64,000 bases of DNA from Meconema thalassinum (lineage: Eukaryota > Arthropoda > Insecta > Orthoptera > Tettigoniidae). This document shows positions 44,713 through 55,351 of this stretch, one piece after another. The stretch is taken from contig OX336393.1 in the NCBI GenBank assembly GCA_946902985.2, positions 137,110,533 through 137,174,532 on the forward strand. The letters run 5' to 3'. How positions within the stretch are numbered: the first letter of the stretch is position 1; each line of letters opens with the position of its first letter. The notes beneath the pieces were generated by a model that saw only the letters and a program-made list of their open reading frames with translations, was not told the DNA's origin and did not search any database. The position numbers and the translations under genes are program-made.

Positions 44713-45586
44713 TGTACAATACCCAAGGGGTATGCACCCCTTAGAGATCATCCCCCCCATCATCTGTCTAAATCTCATAAAAGGCAACCCTTTAAAAGCC
44801 TACCCAATATCCATCAATACTATAAGGGCAGCTGGCTACTCCATAAAGCAGCTCAACCCTTGCGTAATTATGACACACAGCGACATACTACAAACTGGTT
44901 CAACTATGCCACAACGCGCTGACAGAACAGAGGCTAAAGGTATAAAAGGTGCCTTAAGTGGGTCACGAGAATCTCTCCATCACCAGTGCTTCGACGAGAC
45001 AGCCGGAGGCTAACGACAGCGTCAACCGAGGTGAGTCAGTCAGTCAGTGTTCAGAATCCTACTTTTGTAACCTAACACCCACAGTTTGTACTCACATTAT
45101 AACATCACAAGATCCCTTAAAAAGGGACTAACAGTTACTCATTGCTGACCAATAAACACTTGGTCAGTCTCTTACACTTGCATTACTGATCTACACTCTT
45201 CTTCACGTCCCAACGTCCTTCCTTACTCCCGTCACAGCCAGACGTGACACACCGTAGTAATAACGCCAACTCAGACGTCCTTGTATTCCTCACAGCGGCT
45301 CGCGTACTCAAGTGCAGCGCGTGCCGAACCGCTGACACTAGCAAGGTGATTATATAATAAGTAGCCGGCTGGGCGACTAGTACACCGACCCGCGTGCTAA
45401 GGCTACATCCCTTAAACCACATTTACAGTCTTTATAGGAGCGCCCCCTAGTTCCTAGCACACCACAACACACTACACTGGTCAGCTTGCCCTGTCAAGGG
45501 GAGCTACCCTTATTTAGGCACAAACTCATAAATTAGTACAGCAACTCTCCCTTTTAGATCCACCCCCAAATAAGGGATCTAAAACA
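44713..45586 (+). repeat. 5' LTR of element 3 (874 bp)
   Basis: It begins TGTACAATACCCAAGG and ends GATCTAAAACA. TATAAAA at 44941-44947 is a strong TATA box, with initiation expected near 44970. AATAAA is at 45151-45156. A strong 5' splice site GAG|GTGAGT lies at 45028-45036, only about 60 nt after the predicted start. Both LTR copies share all of these. Confidence 0.95.
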
Positions 45587-45745
45587 CTGGTGGAGGCGCC
45601 ATCCTACGCACAGTAGAACGGGACTCAATCAACGAGCCCTCGTAGGAAAAGCGACCCCTTCCGTACCGCAAAAAGCCAAGCAAATAGAGAATTTTTTTTT
45701 ATTTTTAACCTCATATTGCGTCACACATTTTTTTTTAATTATTAA
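45587..45745 (+). other. Leader of element 3 with PBS-like TGG start
   Basis: TGGTGGAGGCGCCATCC begins 2 nt after the LTR, the expected place for the primer-binding site. I could not match it to a tRNA by eye. Two long T tracts follow (45690-45700 and 45728-45737). Confidence 0.5.
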
Positions 45746-47941
45746 ATGTCCACATTTAGAACTACATTAAGAGACTTTGCACACCATTTGTCGGCTAGTA
45801 CAACTCCACTCCTGCCGAAGCTAAAGATTAAGAACAGTGACTTAATAACTGACCAGACTGCAGTACAACTTCTCAGGGACCTTGAATTCCACACAGCACA
45901 GATCCGTGCTCAACACCCTGCCGCTGCAGCACAGGTTATACATTTTACACGGTCCCAGGCCAGTGAATACACACACGAGTCGCCGGTATCCAGCGATAGT
46001 GAGGTAGATTGCCTGCCAACACTCCATCCCCTATTGTTGCAGCAATTGCAGATCACAGAGCAGAAAGCCAGTGACCTGCTCGAGCGCATTTCAGAGCTAT
46101 TAGAAACAGACACTATTAAAGCCAATAGTCACACGACAGAAGCGGTTCTGGACATCCACACTATTTTGGAGACAGTAAAACAGGATTTAGACAGAACCGT
46201 ACACATAGTCGAATCCACACAGTACGACAACACACCGGCCATCAGCACAAGCATATCAGGTGACGAGCCACCTGGTAACGTAACACAGGTGTCCTACACG
46301 GGAAGCGAGGCTAATTCCCCTCCAAACAGCCCAAACACCTCGACACACAGTCAACGGGACACAGCCGAGAACGACATGAATAGACACACTGAGTACCCCA
46401 TGATCCACCCCACAAAGTTCACGGGGGAAGGCCAGGATCCCGAGGAATACCTCAAGGCCTTCAATAGAACGGCCCGGATCAATGGTTGGAGCGAGGAAGT
46501 TAGAAAACGGCTCCTTCCTGCCTACCTCACAAAGGCGGCCATGACGTGGTATGAGCTCCATGAGGACGCACTAGAGGCTGCCACATGGGAGGAAACCGCG
46601 GTAATGTTGAAGGATGAGTTCCAGCTTATACCAGACGATGACGATCTCTATGACCAGATTAGACAGAGGTCACAGGGACCCAAAGAGAGCGCCCAGGCAT
46701 ACATCAATGTTAAATTGATAATGTGCGAAAAGTACAATGCAGCAATGACAAATAAACAGAAAGTCAAGCTGTTGATGCAGGGCCTCAGACCAGCCATAGT
46801 AGAAAAGCTATGCATCATGAACAACCTCACGGTCCAACATATGTTGAATAACATAAAGACCATAGAGGAGGGGAGAAAGATCACGGAAAAGGCTACGGAA
46901 AAAGCCGTGGATCTGCACTTCAAAACCCGGAAAGACGACACTAATGACAAAATAGACGAATTAGTGGACAGGATGGAGAAACTGACCATAGCTGCCATCC
47001 AAGCGGGCGGGAGACCGCCAAGGGATGAGCAAGCAGACACACGAGAACACTATCATACTGAGAGGGACAGGGGGTACACAGAGAGGAGACGCTACGGGAG
47101 GGAAGAAAGTTACTACCCTCCACAGCGGCCAACAACACCTCCCCCACAGGATAGGCCACACTACCCTCCTCGGTACTCACCGATAGCATACACGGACACA
47201 GAGCCGACATACCCCTCAAGGCGGTCACCATCTCCGTACACACGGGAGTACTACCCTGAGGAGTACGACCACGATATCCCCCGACGAAACAGCCCGTCAC
47301 CACATAGACAGTCCTACGCTGCCCCACAGTACAGGGGAAATGGGGAATATCGGGAAAACCCGCCCCCACGCAGCCAAGGCTATGCTGCCCCGCAGTACAG
47401 GGGAAATGGGGAATATCGGGAGAACCCGCCCCCACGCAGCCAAGGCTATGCTGCCCCGCAGGACAGGGGAAATGGGGAATATCGGGAGAACCCGCCCCCA
47501 CGCAGCCAAGGTTATGCAGCCCCGCAGTACAAGGGAAATTGGGAACAGCGAGAAAACCCACCCTCGACCAGACAGGGGTATGCAGCTGACCAATATAGGG
47601 AAAAGGGGAACCGACGGGAACACCCGCCCCAGCAGCAGCAGACATACACCCCACCCTGGCGGAGACAGAATAACGGACAACAGGGCAATAACCGACAAGG
47701 AAGAAAGCCCACTAGAGGAAGGGACAACATGGACAAACACACGAAGGGCCCAGAACACTACCCCCTCCCAGACGAATACCCGAGGGAGTTCAGGGATGAA
47801 ACACCCCACAGGACAGACAGGGGGGCAATACTCCCTACGCCTAAACACACACCGCAAGCAGGGAGTTGGCGCAGCCACCCCGAGGGGGGGCGCACATACA
47901 TTACAGGCAGGCGTACACCCACATTTTCAAAAAACGCCTAG
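45746..47941 (+). CDS. gag: Gag polyprotein of element 3 (731 aa)
   Basis: The frame is intact from ATG 45746. Residues 1-210 are mainly helical with a Ser/Thr-rich linker. Residues about 217-380 form the retrotransposon gag domain (HPTKFTGEGQDPEEYLKAF, RLLPAYLTKAAMTWYELH, EDEFQLIPD-type block, LLMQGLRP). Then follow an Arg/Tyr/Pro-rich tail and five tandem 22-residue repeats (66-bp units from 47315, core RGNGEYRENPPPR). No CCHC finger is present, so the basic tail is the likely RNA-binding part. The last codons carry the frameshift heptamer. Confidence 0.93.
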   Translation: MSTFRTTLRDFAHHLSASTTPLLPKLKIKNSDLITDQTAVQLLRDLEFHTAQIRAQHPAAAAQVIHFTRSQASEYTHESPVSSDSEVDCLPTLHPLLLQQLQITEQKASDLLERISELLETDTIKANSHTTEAVLDIHTILETVKQDLDRTVHIVESTQYDNTPAISTSISGDEPPGNVTQVSYTGSEANSPPNSPNTSTHSQRDTAENDMNRHTEYPMIHPTKFTGEGQDPEEYLKAFNRTARINGWSEEVRKRLLPAYLTKAAMTWYELHEDALEAATWEETAVMLKDEFQLIPDDDDLYDQIRQRSQGPKESAQAYINVKLIMCEKYNAAMTNKQKVKLLMQGLRPAIVEKLCIMNNLTVQHMLNNIKTIEEGRKITEKATEKAVDLHFKTRKDDTNDKIDELVDRMEKLTIAAIQAGGRPPRDEQADTREHYHTERDRGYTERRRYGREESYYPPQRPTTPPPQDRPHYPPRYSPIAYTDTEPTYPSRRSPSPYTREYYPEEYDHDIPRRNSPSPHRQSYAAPQYRGNGEYRENPPPRSQGYAAPQYRGNGEYRENPPPRSQGYAAPQDRGNGEYRENPPPRSQGYAAPQYKGNWEQRENPPSTRQGYAADQYREKGNRREHPPQQQQTYTPPWRRQNNGQQGNNRQGRKPTRGRDNMDKHTKGPEHYPLPDEYPREFRDETPHRTDRGAILPTPKHTPQAGSWRSHPEGGRTYITGRRTPTFSKNA
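47315..47644 (+). repeat. Five 66-bp in-frame tandem repeats in gag
   Basis: Units start at 47315, 47381, 47447, 47513 and 47579. The first four are nearly identical and the fifth is diverged. Each encodes 22 residues beginning YAAPQYRGNGEYRE. Confidence 0.9.
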
Positions 47942-50900
47942 ACGGGGAGGTTCGGCTAGCTGATGAAGCAGCTGAGGTTCCTCCCCCAACACAACACAAA
48001 AAAGGCCCTTCCCCCAAGAAAACTCGTAAGAATAAGGGGAAGAAGCAGCCAGCTAAAACTAAGGCTGACGATCCGCCCCCGGACCGTTTCCAAACACACC
48101 CCGTGCAAGGAGACGGCAACTGTCTGTTTAGGGCCATGAGCTTTCTAATCCGGAATACCGAGGATTATCATGGGGACTACAGACAGAAGACGGTCAAACA
48201 TATCCTGGCCAACTGGAAAGAGTACCGGGACTTTGTGTCGGACGAGCGGGAAAACCCATTCCAGACCGGGGCGGATTACCAAAAATACATGGGCAAGGAC
48301 GGCACCTATGGCAGTGCCGTAGAGGTAACCGCTCTCGGCAAAGTGCTCAAGGCCAATATCCATGTATATACGGATGTGCACTCGCCTCCGCTATTCTCAA
48401 CTGCGGGATTCAATAGGGACCTACACATACTTTTCACAGGAAACCCTAAGGCGGGACATTACACACCCCTCACATTTAGAAGCCAACAGCCCGAGAACAC
48501 GCCCACACCCTCCAAACAGAAAACCCCACCCCCTTCACCACACCACAGGGGGGGAATTGACCATACACAGGCGCGTGACGCGAGCTCGCTCGGCATGGGG
48601 AAGCCAGCAACAGGAGTCGAACTCGCGACCGCCTGGAACAAAAGTCGGGTTAACAAAGGCAAGCTCAGGGTCACATTTGCAGACACACCTTCCCGAGAGG
48701 AAGAAACCAACAACAACACAACTACACAAAGGCTGGGAACAATTAATACACTAAACGTTAGCCAGCAGACTCCTAGTTTCACAGCAAGACCGGTTAAAGG
48801 AGCTGGCAATGTACCTGGCAAACGCACTTTGCTGACCTGGGCAAAGTACTCAGGACAGGAAGTAAGCCGAGAGGCGAAGCGTGCTAGGTACGATAAACGG
48901 ACAGATCCATGCCCTCCCAGCACAAATGTCACTCCGGCAACAACAACAACAACAACGTACATCTTACACAACACATCGGTGCAGGGCAGTGGATTTCAGG
49001 TATCGGCCCTCACGATACACGCCACCATAAATGGCCACAGAGTGCAGGCCCTAATCGATACTGGGGCTGCCGTAAGTTGTGTTAATAGCCGACACATTGC
49101 CGAGGCGCAAATACAAGGTGTCACGGGGGACATCCGGCTGGTAGCGGCCAATGCTCAGACGTTAGAAAACAGGGGAGTGGCAAACATACATATTAGGATA
49201 GACCATTTTGCCACAATGCACCCCATGTTCGTTATCGAACACCTTTCTGCGTCAGCCATAATAGGCATGGATTTTCTCGCTAGATATGAGGCTAGCATAA
49301 ATTTCGCTAGTGGTCAGATGCTTTTAAAGCACGACCAGAGGCTCACCACACATCCCATGGTATACACCAGGAACAGAGATGGGATTCGAGCGGAGCGAGA
49401 AAACCACGAGCATCAGGCCCCTACACTGCACACTATCAGCCAATACACAAACACACACACTGATAAGGCGGCCAACCAGAACCACACGCAGGACCTGACT
49501 CCGGAGCAAAATAAAAGGCTCACGGAGCTCCTGGAGACCAACAGAGATATTTTTGCCCACTCAATGAAGGATCTCGCTGTGACAGACCTCATTGAACACC
49601 ACGTCACACTCACTAGTGACCGACCAGTACACCAGCCTCCCTTCAGAGTGAGCCAGAAGGAGAGACATGCCATCGATGCCCAAATCTCAGAGATGCTCGA
49701 GGCAGGGGTCATTGTTCCAGTTCTTTCTAACTATTCCTCTCCAGTTCTGCTGACCAAAAAGAGGGACGGATCGCACCGCTTTTGTACTGACTACAGGAGG
49801 CTCAATAAGTTGGTCGAAAATGATAGTTATCCACTACCAAGGGCAGACACCTATTTGGACGCCCTTGGTGGAGCTAGCTGGTTCAGTTCGATGGATTGCT
49901 ATAGCGGATTCTATTCAATCCCCGTCTATGAACCAGATAGGCACAAGCTGGCGTTCGTTACAGAGAACGGACTATTTACCTACACCCGTTTACCGATGGG
50001 TCTCCGTAACGCCAGCCAAACCTTCCAAAAGCTAGTGGATAAGACATTTTCAGGGCTTAAATGGCGTTCCGTATTGGTGTACGTGGATGACATAACGGTC
50101 TTCTCCAACACTTTTGACGAACACATCGTACATTTGGAGGAGGCTTTCGCAAGGATCAGAGAAGCTAAACTAAGGCTTAAACCTGCGAAATGTCAATTTG
50201 CCAGACAGCAAATTAACATATTGGGCCATATTGTCAACCGGGAGGGCATTATTCCCGACCCAGCCAAGACTGACGCAATAACGGGCATCCCAATGCCCAC
50301 AAATTTGAAACAATTGCGCAGTTTTATTGGCTTGGCTTCGTACTATCGCAAGTATATCTATAGGTTTGCACACATCGCCCATCCCCTAACTGAACTCACA
50401 CGTGAAAAAACGCCCTTCAGCATCACGCAGGAACACATAGATGCCTTCAACACACTGAAGCAACTATTGACCTCACCTCCATTGCTGCAACACTTCCATA
50501 GTGATAGGCCCACATTTTTACACGTGGATGCCAGCCTGTATGGGTTGGGAGCAGCCCTATTGCAGGAAGACGCCGAAGGGCGCAAACGGCCCGTCGCCTA
50601 CGCTAGCAGGAAGCTAACGGCCGTTGAGACTAGATACTCTGCCACAGAGCGGGAAATGCTGGCATTTTCGTGGGGAGTGAACTATTTTAGAGTATACCTC
50701 TATGGTATCAAGTTCACGGTAGTGACTGACCACGCGAGCTTGCTTTTTTGGGACAAATTTAAAAACCCAAATTCGCGCCTCAACAGGTTTATATTCCGCC
50801 TGTATGAATATGATTTCGTGGTCAAACACAAGAAAGGCGCTACACACCTAGACGCAGATGGGTTGTCTAGGCTGCCAGTAGCCGATCCCCCGGATGACAG

Positions 50901-52275
50901 TAAGGACCACGACTGGGACGATATGCCCACCTTTGCCCTGACGGTGGTTGACATCAAACAGGAGCAAGAAAGTGATCCGCACTTGAAACAGATTCTATTG
51001 GCACTAGAAGACTTGGATAAAGTGGACTCCAAGACAGCACGGCTGTCTAGGCGATTTTTCCTAGACAAAGACGGGTTACTGAAATTTAAGCCCACAGCCA
51101 TGCACGATAGCGCACCTATAGCGGTTCCGGAATCATTGAGAGAAAATATCATGATCGGACACCATAATAGCCCAATAGCAGGGGCACACTTAGGTACGCA
51201 TAAAACTTACCTTAGAATCCGTGACAAGTACTATTGGGTAAACATGAAGGCCGACATAGATACCTTTGTCAAGACATGTCACACCTGCCAACGATTCAAA
51301 ACAAGACCTGGCAAGCCTCATGGACTACTCAACCCAATTCCCGTGGGAGAGTTATTTCACAGAGTCGGAATAGACGTGAAAGGCCCCATTACAACAAGTC
51401 AGAAAGGCAATAAATATATCCTGGTGGCCACCGAGTATCTCACACGATACATGATTACAAAGGCTGTTCCCAAAGCAGACACGAACAGCATAGCCGAATT
51501 TTTATTTGACATAATTACACGATATGGCCTATTCCAAACCTTATTATCCGACAGAGGTACTATTTTCACCTCGAGAGTGCTCCAACAGTTTCTGGAGATA
51601 CTCAGGATTAAGGCATACACTACCACGAGTTTTTCACCGCAAACCAACGGACTCACGGAAAGTATGAACAAAATACTTGGAATAGCGCTGGCTAAATTTA
51701 CAGAGGACGCAGGAACAGACTGGGATGAATATCTGCAAAGCATTACTTTTAGTTATAATACCTCTGTATCTACGGCTACGAAACACTCTCCACACTTCCT
51801 ACTGCACGGATACACACCCAGAAGTCCCATAGACAATATATGTATCCCACAGGACGCCCACACAGACAATGCGGCTCGGCTAGAGCATTTGCAGATAGCC
51901 CGCATGGACGCTAGAAAAAACATAGCCGAGGCCCAGAAAAAACAAAAAGAGCGGTACGATCAGAATAGAAAGACCGTGGAATACACACCCGGGCAATTGG
52001 TCATGGTCTCCAATCATGCCCGTAAGAAAAACGTGTCCGAATTCCTCCTACCACGATGGGCAGGTCCCTTCAAAGTCTGCAGGAAGGTATCTGACCTAAA
52101 TTATATAGTGAACGTGCGCCATGGGAGGAAACTCATAAAGGACACTATTCACGCCCGCCGGATGAAGGCATATCACACACGTAAAGCACACACACCTACA
52201 TGTAAAGGCGGGCACACTGCTAAAAGAAAAGGAAACGGTCCCGTTGGAACACGTGGGAAGAAAGCCAAGAAATAG
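47866..52275 (+). CDS. pol: Pol polyprotein of element 3 with N-terminal OTU domain (OTU-PR-RT-RNaseH-IN)
   Basis: The frame is entered by the -1 slip at about residue 22. Residues 45-66 are a Lys-rich linker. Residues about 80-204 form an OTU cysteine-protease domain: GDGNCLFRAM with D83 and C86, and GHYTPL with H198, the expected catalytic set. Retropepsin: ALIDTGA (D398) and IIGMDF. RT: RFCTDYRRLN, MDCYSGFYSI, LPMGLRNA, YVDD (739-742). RNase H: HVDAS, TDHASL. Integrase: GHHNS...H...CHTC finger (from H1099) and D1170, D1229, E1265 (D,D35E). The C-terminus is very basic (KRKGNGPVGTRGKKAKK). The frame is fully open. Confidence 0.95.
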   Translation: MAQPPRGGAHIHYRQAYTHIFKKRLDGEVRLADEAAEVPPPTQHKKGPSPKKTRKNKGKKQPAKTKADDPPPDRFQTHPVQGDGNCLFRAMSFLIRNTEDYHGDYRQKTVKHILANWKEYRDFVSDERENPFQTGADYQKYMGKDGTYGSAVEVTALGKVLKANIHVYTDVHSPPLFSTAGFNRDLHILFTGNPKAGHYTPLTFRSQQPENTPTPSKQKTPPPSPHHRGGIDHTQARDASSLGMGKPATGVELATAWNKSRVNKGKLRVTFADTPSREEETNNNTTTQRLGTINTLNVSQQTPSFTARPVKGAGNVPGKRTLLTWAKYSGQEVSREAKRARYDKRTDPCPPSTNVTPATTTTTTYILHNTSVQGSGFQVSALTIHATINGHRVQALIDTGAAVSCVNSRHIAEAQIQGVTGDIRLVAANAQTLENRGVANIHIRIDHFATMHPMFVIEHLSASAIIGMDFLARYEASINFASGQMLLKHDQRLTTHPMVYTRNRDGIRAERENHEHQAPTLHTISQYTNTHTDKAANQNHTQDLTPEQNKRLTELLETNRDIFAHSMKDLAVTDLIEHHVTLTSDRPVHQPPFRVSQKERHAIDAQISEMLEAGVIVPVLSNYSSPVLLTKKRDGSHRFCTDYRRLNKLVENDSYPLPRADTYLDALGGASWFSSMDCYSGFYSIPVYEPDRHKLAFVTENGLFTYTRLPMGLRNASQTFQKLVDKTFSGLKWRSVLVYVDDITVFSNTFDEHIVHLEEAFARIREAKLRLKPAKCQFARQQINILGHIVNREGIIPDPAKTDAITGIPMPTNLKQLRSFIGLASYYRKYIYRFAHIAHPLTELTREKTPFSITQEHIDAFNTLKQLLTSPPLLQHFHSDRPTFLHVDASLYGLGAALLQEDAEGRKRPVAYASRKLTAVETRYSATEREMLAFSWGVNYFRVYLYGIKFTVVTDHASLLFWDKFKNPNSRLNRFIFRLYEYDFVVKHKKGATHLDADGLSRLPVADPPDDSKDHDWDDMPTFALTVVDIKQEQESDPHLKQILLALEDLDKVDSKTARLSRRFFLDKDGLLKFKPTAMHDSAPIAVPESLRENIMIGHHNSPIAGAHLGTHKTYLRIRDKYYWVNMKADIDTFVKTCHTCQRFKTRPGKPHGLLNPIPVGELFHRVGIDVKGPITTSQKGNKYILVATEYLTRYMITKAVPKADTNSIAEFLFDIITRYGLFQTLLSDRGTIFTSRVLQQFLEILRIKAYTTTSFSPQTNGLTESMNKILGIALAKFTEDAGTDWDEYLQSITFSYNTSVSTATKHSPHFLLHGYTPRSPIDNICIPQDAHTDNAARLEHLQIARMDARKNIAEAQKKQKERYDQNRKTVEYTPGQLVMVSNHARKKNVSEFLLPRWAGPFKVCRKVSDLNYIVNVRHGRKLIKDTIHARRMKAYHTRKAHTPTCKGGHTAKRKGNGPVGTRGKKAKK
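47928..47934 (+). promoter_or_regulatory. -1 frameshift slippery site A AAA AAC at the end of gag
   Basis: Gag reads TTT TCA AAA AAC GCC TAG. The heptamer A AAA AAC is in the correct phase, and a -1 slip gives AAA AAA CGC CTA GAC, which is the Pol frame (FKKRLDGE). The stop follows after one sense codon. A second candidate, G GGG GGC, lies upstream at about 47885. Confidence 0.8.
48103..48477 (+). other. OTU-like deubiquitinase domain within Pol of element 3
   Basis: The Asp-Gly-Asn-Cys-Leu-Phe-Arg motif followed about 110 residues later by a Gly-His-Tyr catalytic-His motif is diagnostic of OTU cysteine proteases. The aromatic and hydrophobic spacing (VHVYTD-like strand, HILFTG strand) agrees. 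The catalytic residues are intact. Possible roles are removal of ubiquitin from the element's proteins or processing of the polyprotein; both are inference. Confidence 0.85.
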
Positions 52276-52570
52276 CCCACTGACCGAACCGGGATACCAT
52301 CCTAACACTCACCAGAACTGTCCCGGAGACACAACCTTCATGGCGCCGGAAACAATTACTCTGGGTAAAAGGCGGTCTCCAGACCCGCAACCTTCTGAAT
52401 ACCAGGAATATAAGGTTGAGTAAATATCCAGGCGTAGAATAAGGATAATGAGAACGCTAAGACTAATTGGGACAGTCCCACTAACAGCGGGTCATAAACG
52501 AAAAACAATACAATCGACACTGGCATCTGGTCACCAAATACGCGACTAGCGGACCAGACACACTCGCGTA

Positions 52571-52703
52571 CAATGCATATGAGATTTCCGAAGTGAAATG
52601 CCATGGCCTGTGGTTTGGATTCCAAGTAAAACGGAAATCCCGTGGCACATGATCTCTAGAAATGGTCACGTTAAACCACAAAATTCCCCTCTTGCCTTTT
52701 TTA
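52571..52703. repeat. SINE Z copy inside element 3
   Basis: It shares AAATGCCATGGCCTGTGGTT, GGATTCCA and GTGGCACATGATCTC with the copy at 40551-40686, and ends in a T tract. I could not make out a target duplication. Confidence 0.65.
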
Positions 52704-52747
52704 TAATGCGAAGAGCACTAACAGAAAAGCAGGCTGATTAAGAACAC

Positions 52748-53005
52748 ATGTTCGGATACACAGCGTTATCGGAACAAATAAACAAGCGAGCGCGCAAGAC
52801 ATTGCAACCCGACACCCTCATACTCAGCAGTAAAGCAGACCTCAGTGATAAACTGCGAGCCTTACAGACGACAGTTCCCAAAGCACACTGCACGGAATCA
52901 TTCATAGCCAACCTAAGAACCCTATATCTTCAAAATTTACACTACGAGGAGAGGGCAAAAATAAGCAAACTCCTCGCAGGAAGGTATACTAGGGGTTGCG
53001 CATAG
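52748..53005 (+). CDS. Possible small accessory ORF of element 3 (85 aa)
   Basis: The peptide is predicted helical, with MFGYTALSEQINKRARKTL at the start and EERAKISKLLAGRY near the end. It has one Cys in the middle and one at the penultimate position and no membrane segment. It is the longest plus-strand frame just after pol. I recognise no family, and it could be fortuitous. Confidence 0.3.
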   Translation: MFGYTALSEQINKRARKTLQPDTLILSSKADLSDKLRALQTTVPKAHCTESFIANLRTLYLQNLHYEERAKISKLLAGRYTRGCA

Positions 53006-53104
53006 AAAAACACACAGCCCATTTGCCATAGTGTAGGCGGCACAGAAATGGCCACCAAATCTTTACAGACAACCGGCTTCGAACCCATGTCCACACACAA
53101 AAAC

Positions 53105-53147
53105 CTCGTACCGAAAACTAACTAAACAACGGTATTTTCGGTACGAG
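53105..53147 (+). repeat. Perfect 13-bp-stem hairpin
   Basis: CTCGTACCGAAAA (53105-53117) pairs with TTTTCGGTACGAG (53135-53147) around a 17-nt loop containing AACGG. The stem is too AT-rich at its closing end and the loop too large for an obvious terminator. It is one of a series in this region. Confidence 0.9.
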
Positions 53148-53418
53148 AAACACAAACAAAATACAGACAGAATGCCCGCAGAACATGAACAACGCAGACA
53201 TATAACACAGAGAATTACATAGAACACGGGTTCGAACCCCAGAGAAAATTGCACGCCAGAAAAAAAAAAAGCAGACGGCCTTCCAATCACACCAAAATTG
53301 GCCCATATAACGGCTTAGACAGATAATACTACATTCCTGCGGCCAAATGACAGGCATAAAATTCCAGAAATACACTTGACAGGGAAAATGGACTTTCCAG
53401 ACAGAGACATATAAATTT

Positions 53419-53438
53419 CGTAAGACAACGGTCTTACG
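53419..53438 (+). repeat. Perfect 8-bp-stem hairpin with AACG loop
   Basis: CGTAAGAC (53419-53426) and GTCTTACG (53431-53438) enclose the tetraloop AACG. Confidence 0.9.
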
Positions 53439-55351
53439 GAATAATGGCCACACAACGGCAATAGTAGCAGGGCGGATTACCACATCGGGCCGCCAGGAAT
53501 TTAACACAATGACCACACTGGCATACGTGCAGAAAAACACGCAACAGTGGTTAACCTACATAAAATCCCGGCCTGAAGTTACACACACAAACTGATGACT
53601 TGCAGACTTAGCCACTTTGCAACACTGTCGATGACAAAGCGCGATTGTGTAGTGGCAGTGACCATGAATAAACAAATGCAGAACAATCATAACACTATAC
53701 ATTTTTCAACACTGCGAAAGCATTTATCAACAAGCAGACGTCACAGACCAAAACTTGTCGCAGGCCCAGAGTAGCACGTTCGTAAAGACGTTGGCAGGCC
53801 ACGGGCGCTTCCTACCCACACACAATATACACAGTAGGACTTGGCCCTACAGCAGACCAGGCGTCCGCGTGGTGTAGCGGAGCGTAGTCACACACACACA
53901 CACAAACGCGCTCACCAATCAGGGGCGAACATAGGGACTTTGAGGAAACGGGACCTCCCCTTAACAACTTCTTTTTGCGACCCTAGTCCCGAAACAAATC
54001 ATTCCAGGCGACTAGGACTTAGCCCTATAACGGACCAGAGTAGGTCGTGAAGCTTCGCTATCCCAAAGCGCGGATAGAAAACCAACATGGACCAAGGGAG
54101 GATGACAAGAGAACATGCTAACAGCGTCCCACTCTACTCCCTTCCCATAACCTTTTCACGTCCAAACATAAACAACGCAGACACATGAACACAACCAGAA
54201 CAGATACACTACACTACAAAGTATACATAAGGGTTGGTAAACTTCATGTGTTTACAGAAAGGGCATGCTACGCCTTGAGCCCCACCGCTATCACCTGAAT
54301 GAGAGGGGTGCATCGGCCAACAACAACTAAGCGTAATGCACATCTCCATATGAGAGATGAGGCCATAAGTAATAAATACTAACCATTTTTTTTTAAATTT
54401 AAATCATCCCGCATGAGAGGGAAATATATTAGTATTATGCCTCAACCTACACCTATCCATACATGAGTGCAAACGCCTCATATCCAGACGCATGCATGTA
54501 TATCCCATCCATTCACCAGGGGATATTGATATCAGACCGGCATGGATTTTTATTTTATTTTTTGCAACCCCGGGAATTACCTGCCCCGTTCCACTCACTG
54601 TAGGAGCATCCCAGCACAAAAACCGGTTCCAGGCCGCCACTAACGCGGAATTCGGAAGTGCGCAACCTCCTCCTACCCTGCTTTAACCCACTCTACAGAT
54701 AACTACCCCCAGATCACAATAACAGGGTACCTGACGCCACAGACCCTACTAACACCTCCATCAAGGTTAAAAAAGAGCATTATCGCTGGAGAAGCTGATA
54801 TAGCACAGGTAGCCTAAAGTAGTCTACGTATGTAGAGGTTTTACCAGCCCACCACACTGGAAGTATTTTACATTTGACACTTTTTACACAGGTTACACCT
54901 ATATTAAAAAAAAAAAAAAAAGGGAATCTGAAACACCCTGGCTGGTGATACCGGCGTTAGCCAAAGGTCAAAAGCACAACACTAGGGGCAGAACTGGGGT
55001 AGGTAATGACAACCCTTACCCCAGTTGGCTCGACAAATCAAATTACTGACGACTAGACCAAATAGACGAACCACGTAAGGTCAAAGCATTCGCGGCCTGG
55101 TCGGGCAAGCTCTGGAATCCTAGGTGCGCATAAACCGCCCCTGGGAGGAAGGGATGCTAAACCCACTTTGAGCCACGGTCGTCGAAGCCAAGACCTGCAG
55201 GGAGACTTTCTGAGAATGGCGGGAGAAATAGCTCACTCCGCGTCGGCCTCGGGAACTATCCCTAGAGACGACCATATTATGACTAGACTGTTAGTTAAAT
55301 TTACGTAAGTAGGACTTCCATGGCGGGAAGCAAAACTCCTGTGCGTTGGAG

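Noticed and set aside
46941..47878. Long minus-strand ORFs of 193 and 237 codons opposite gag of element 3
   Set aside because: They mirror the 66-bp repeats and proline-rich codons of gag on the other strand. There is no independent support.
53220..53240. GGGTTCGAACCCC as a Pol III B box marking a SINE or tRNA
   Set aside because: It is a palindrome with no A box at the proper distance on either strand.
53118..53540. Minus-strand 140-codon ORF with many aromatic residues, resembling a membrane protein
   Set aside because: It is antisense to element 3, rich in Phe and Cys because of A-rich plus-strand sequence, and is crossed by two hairpins. No motif supports it.
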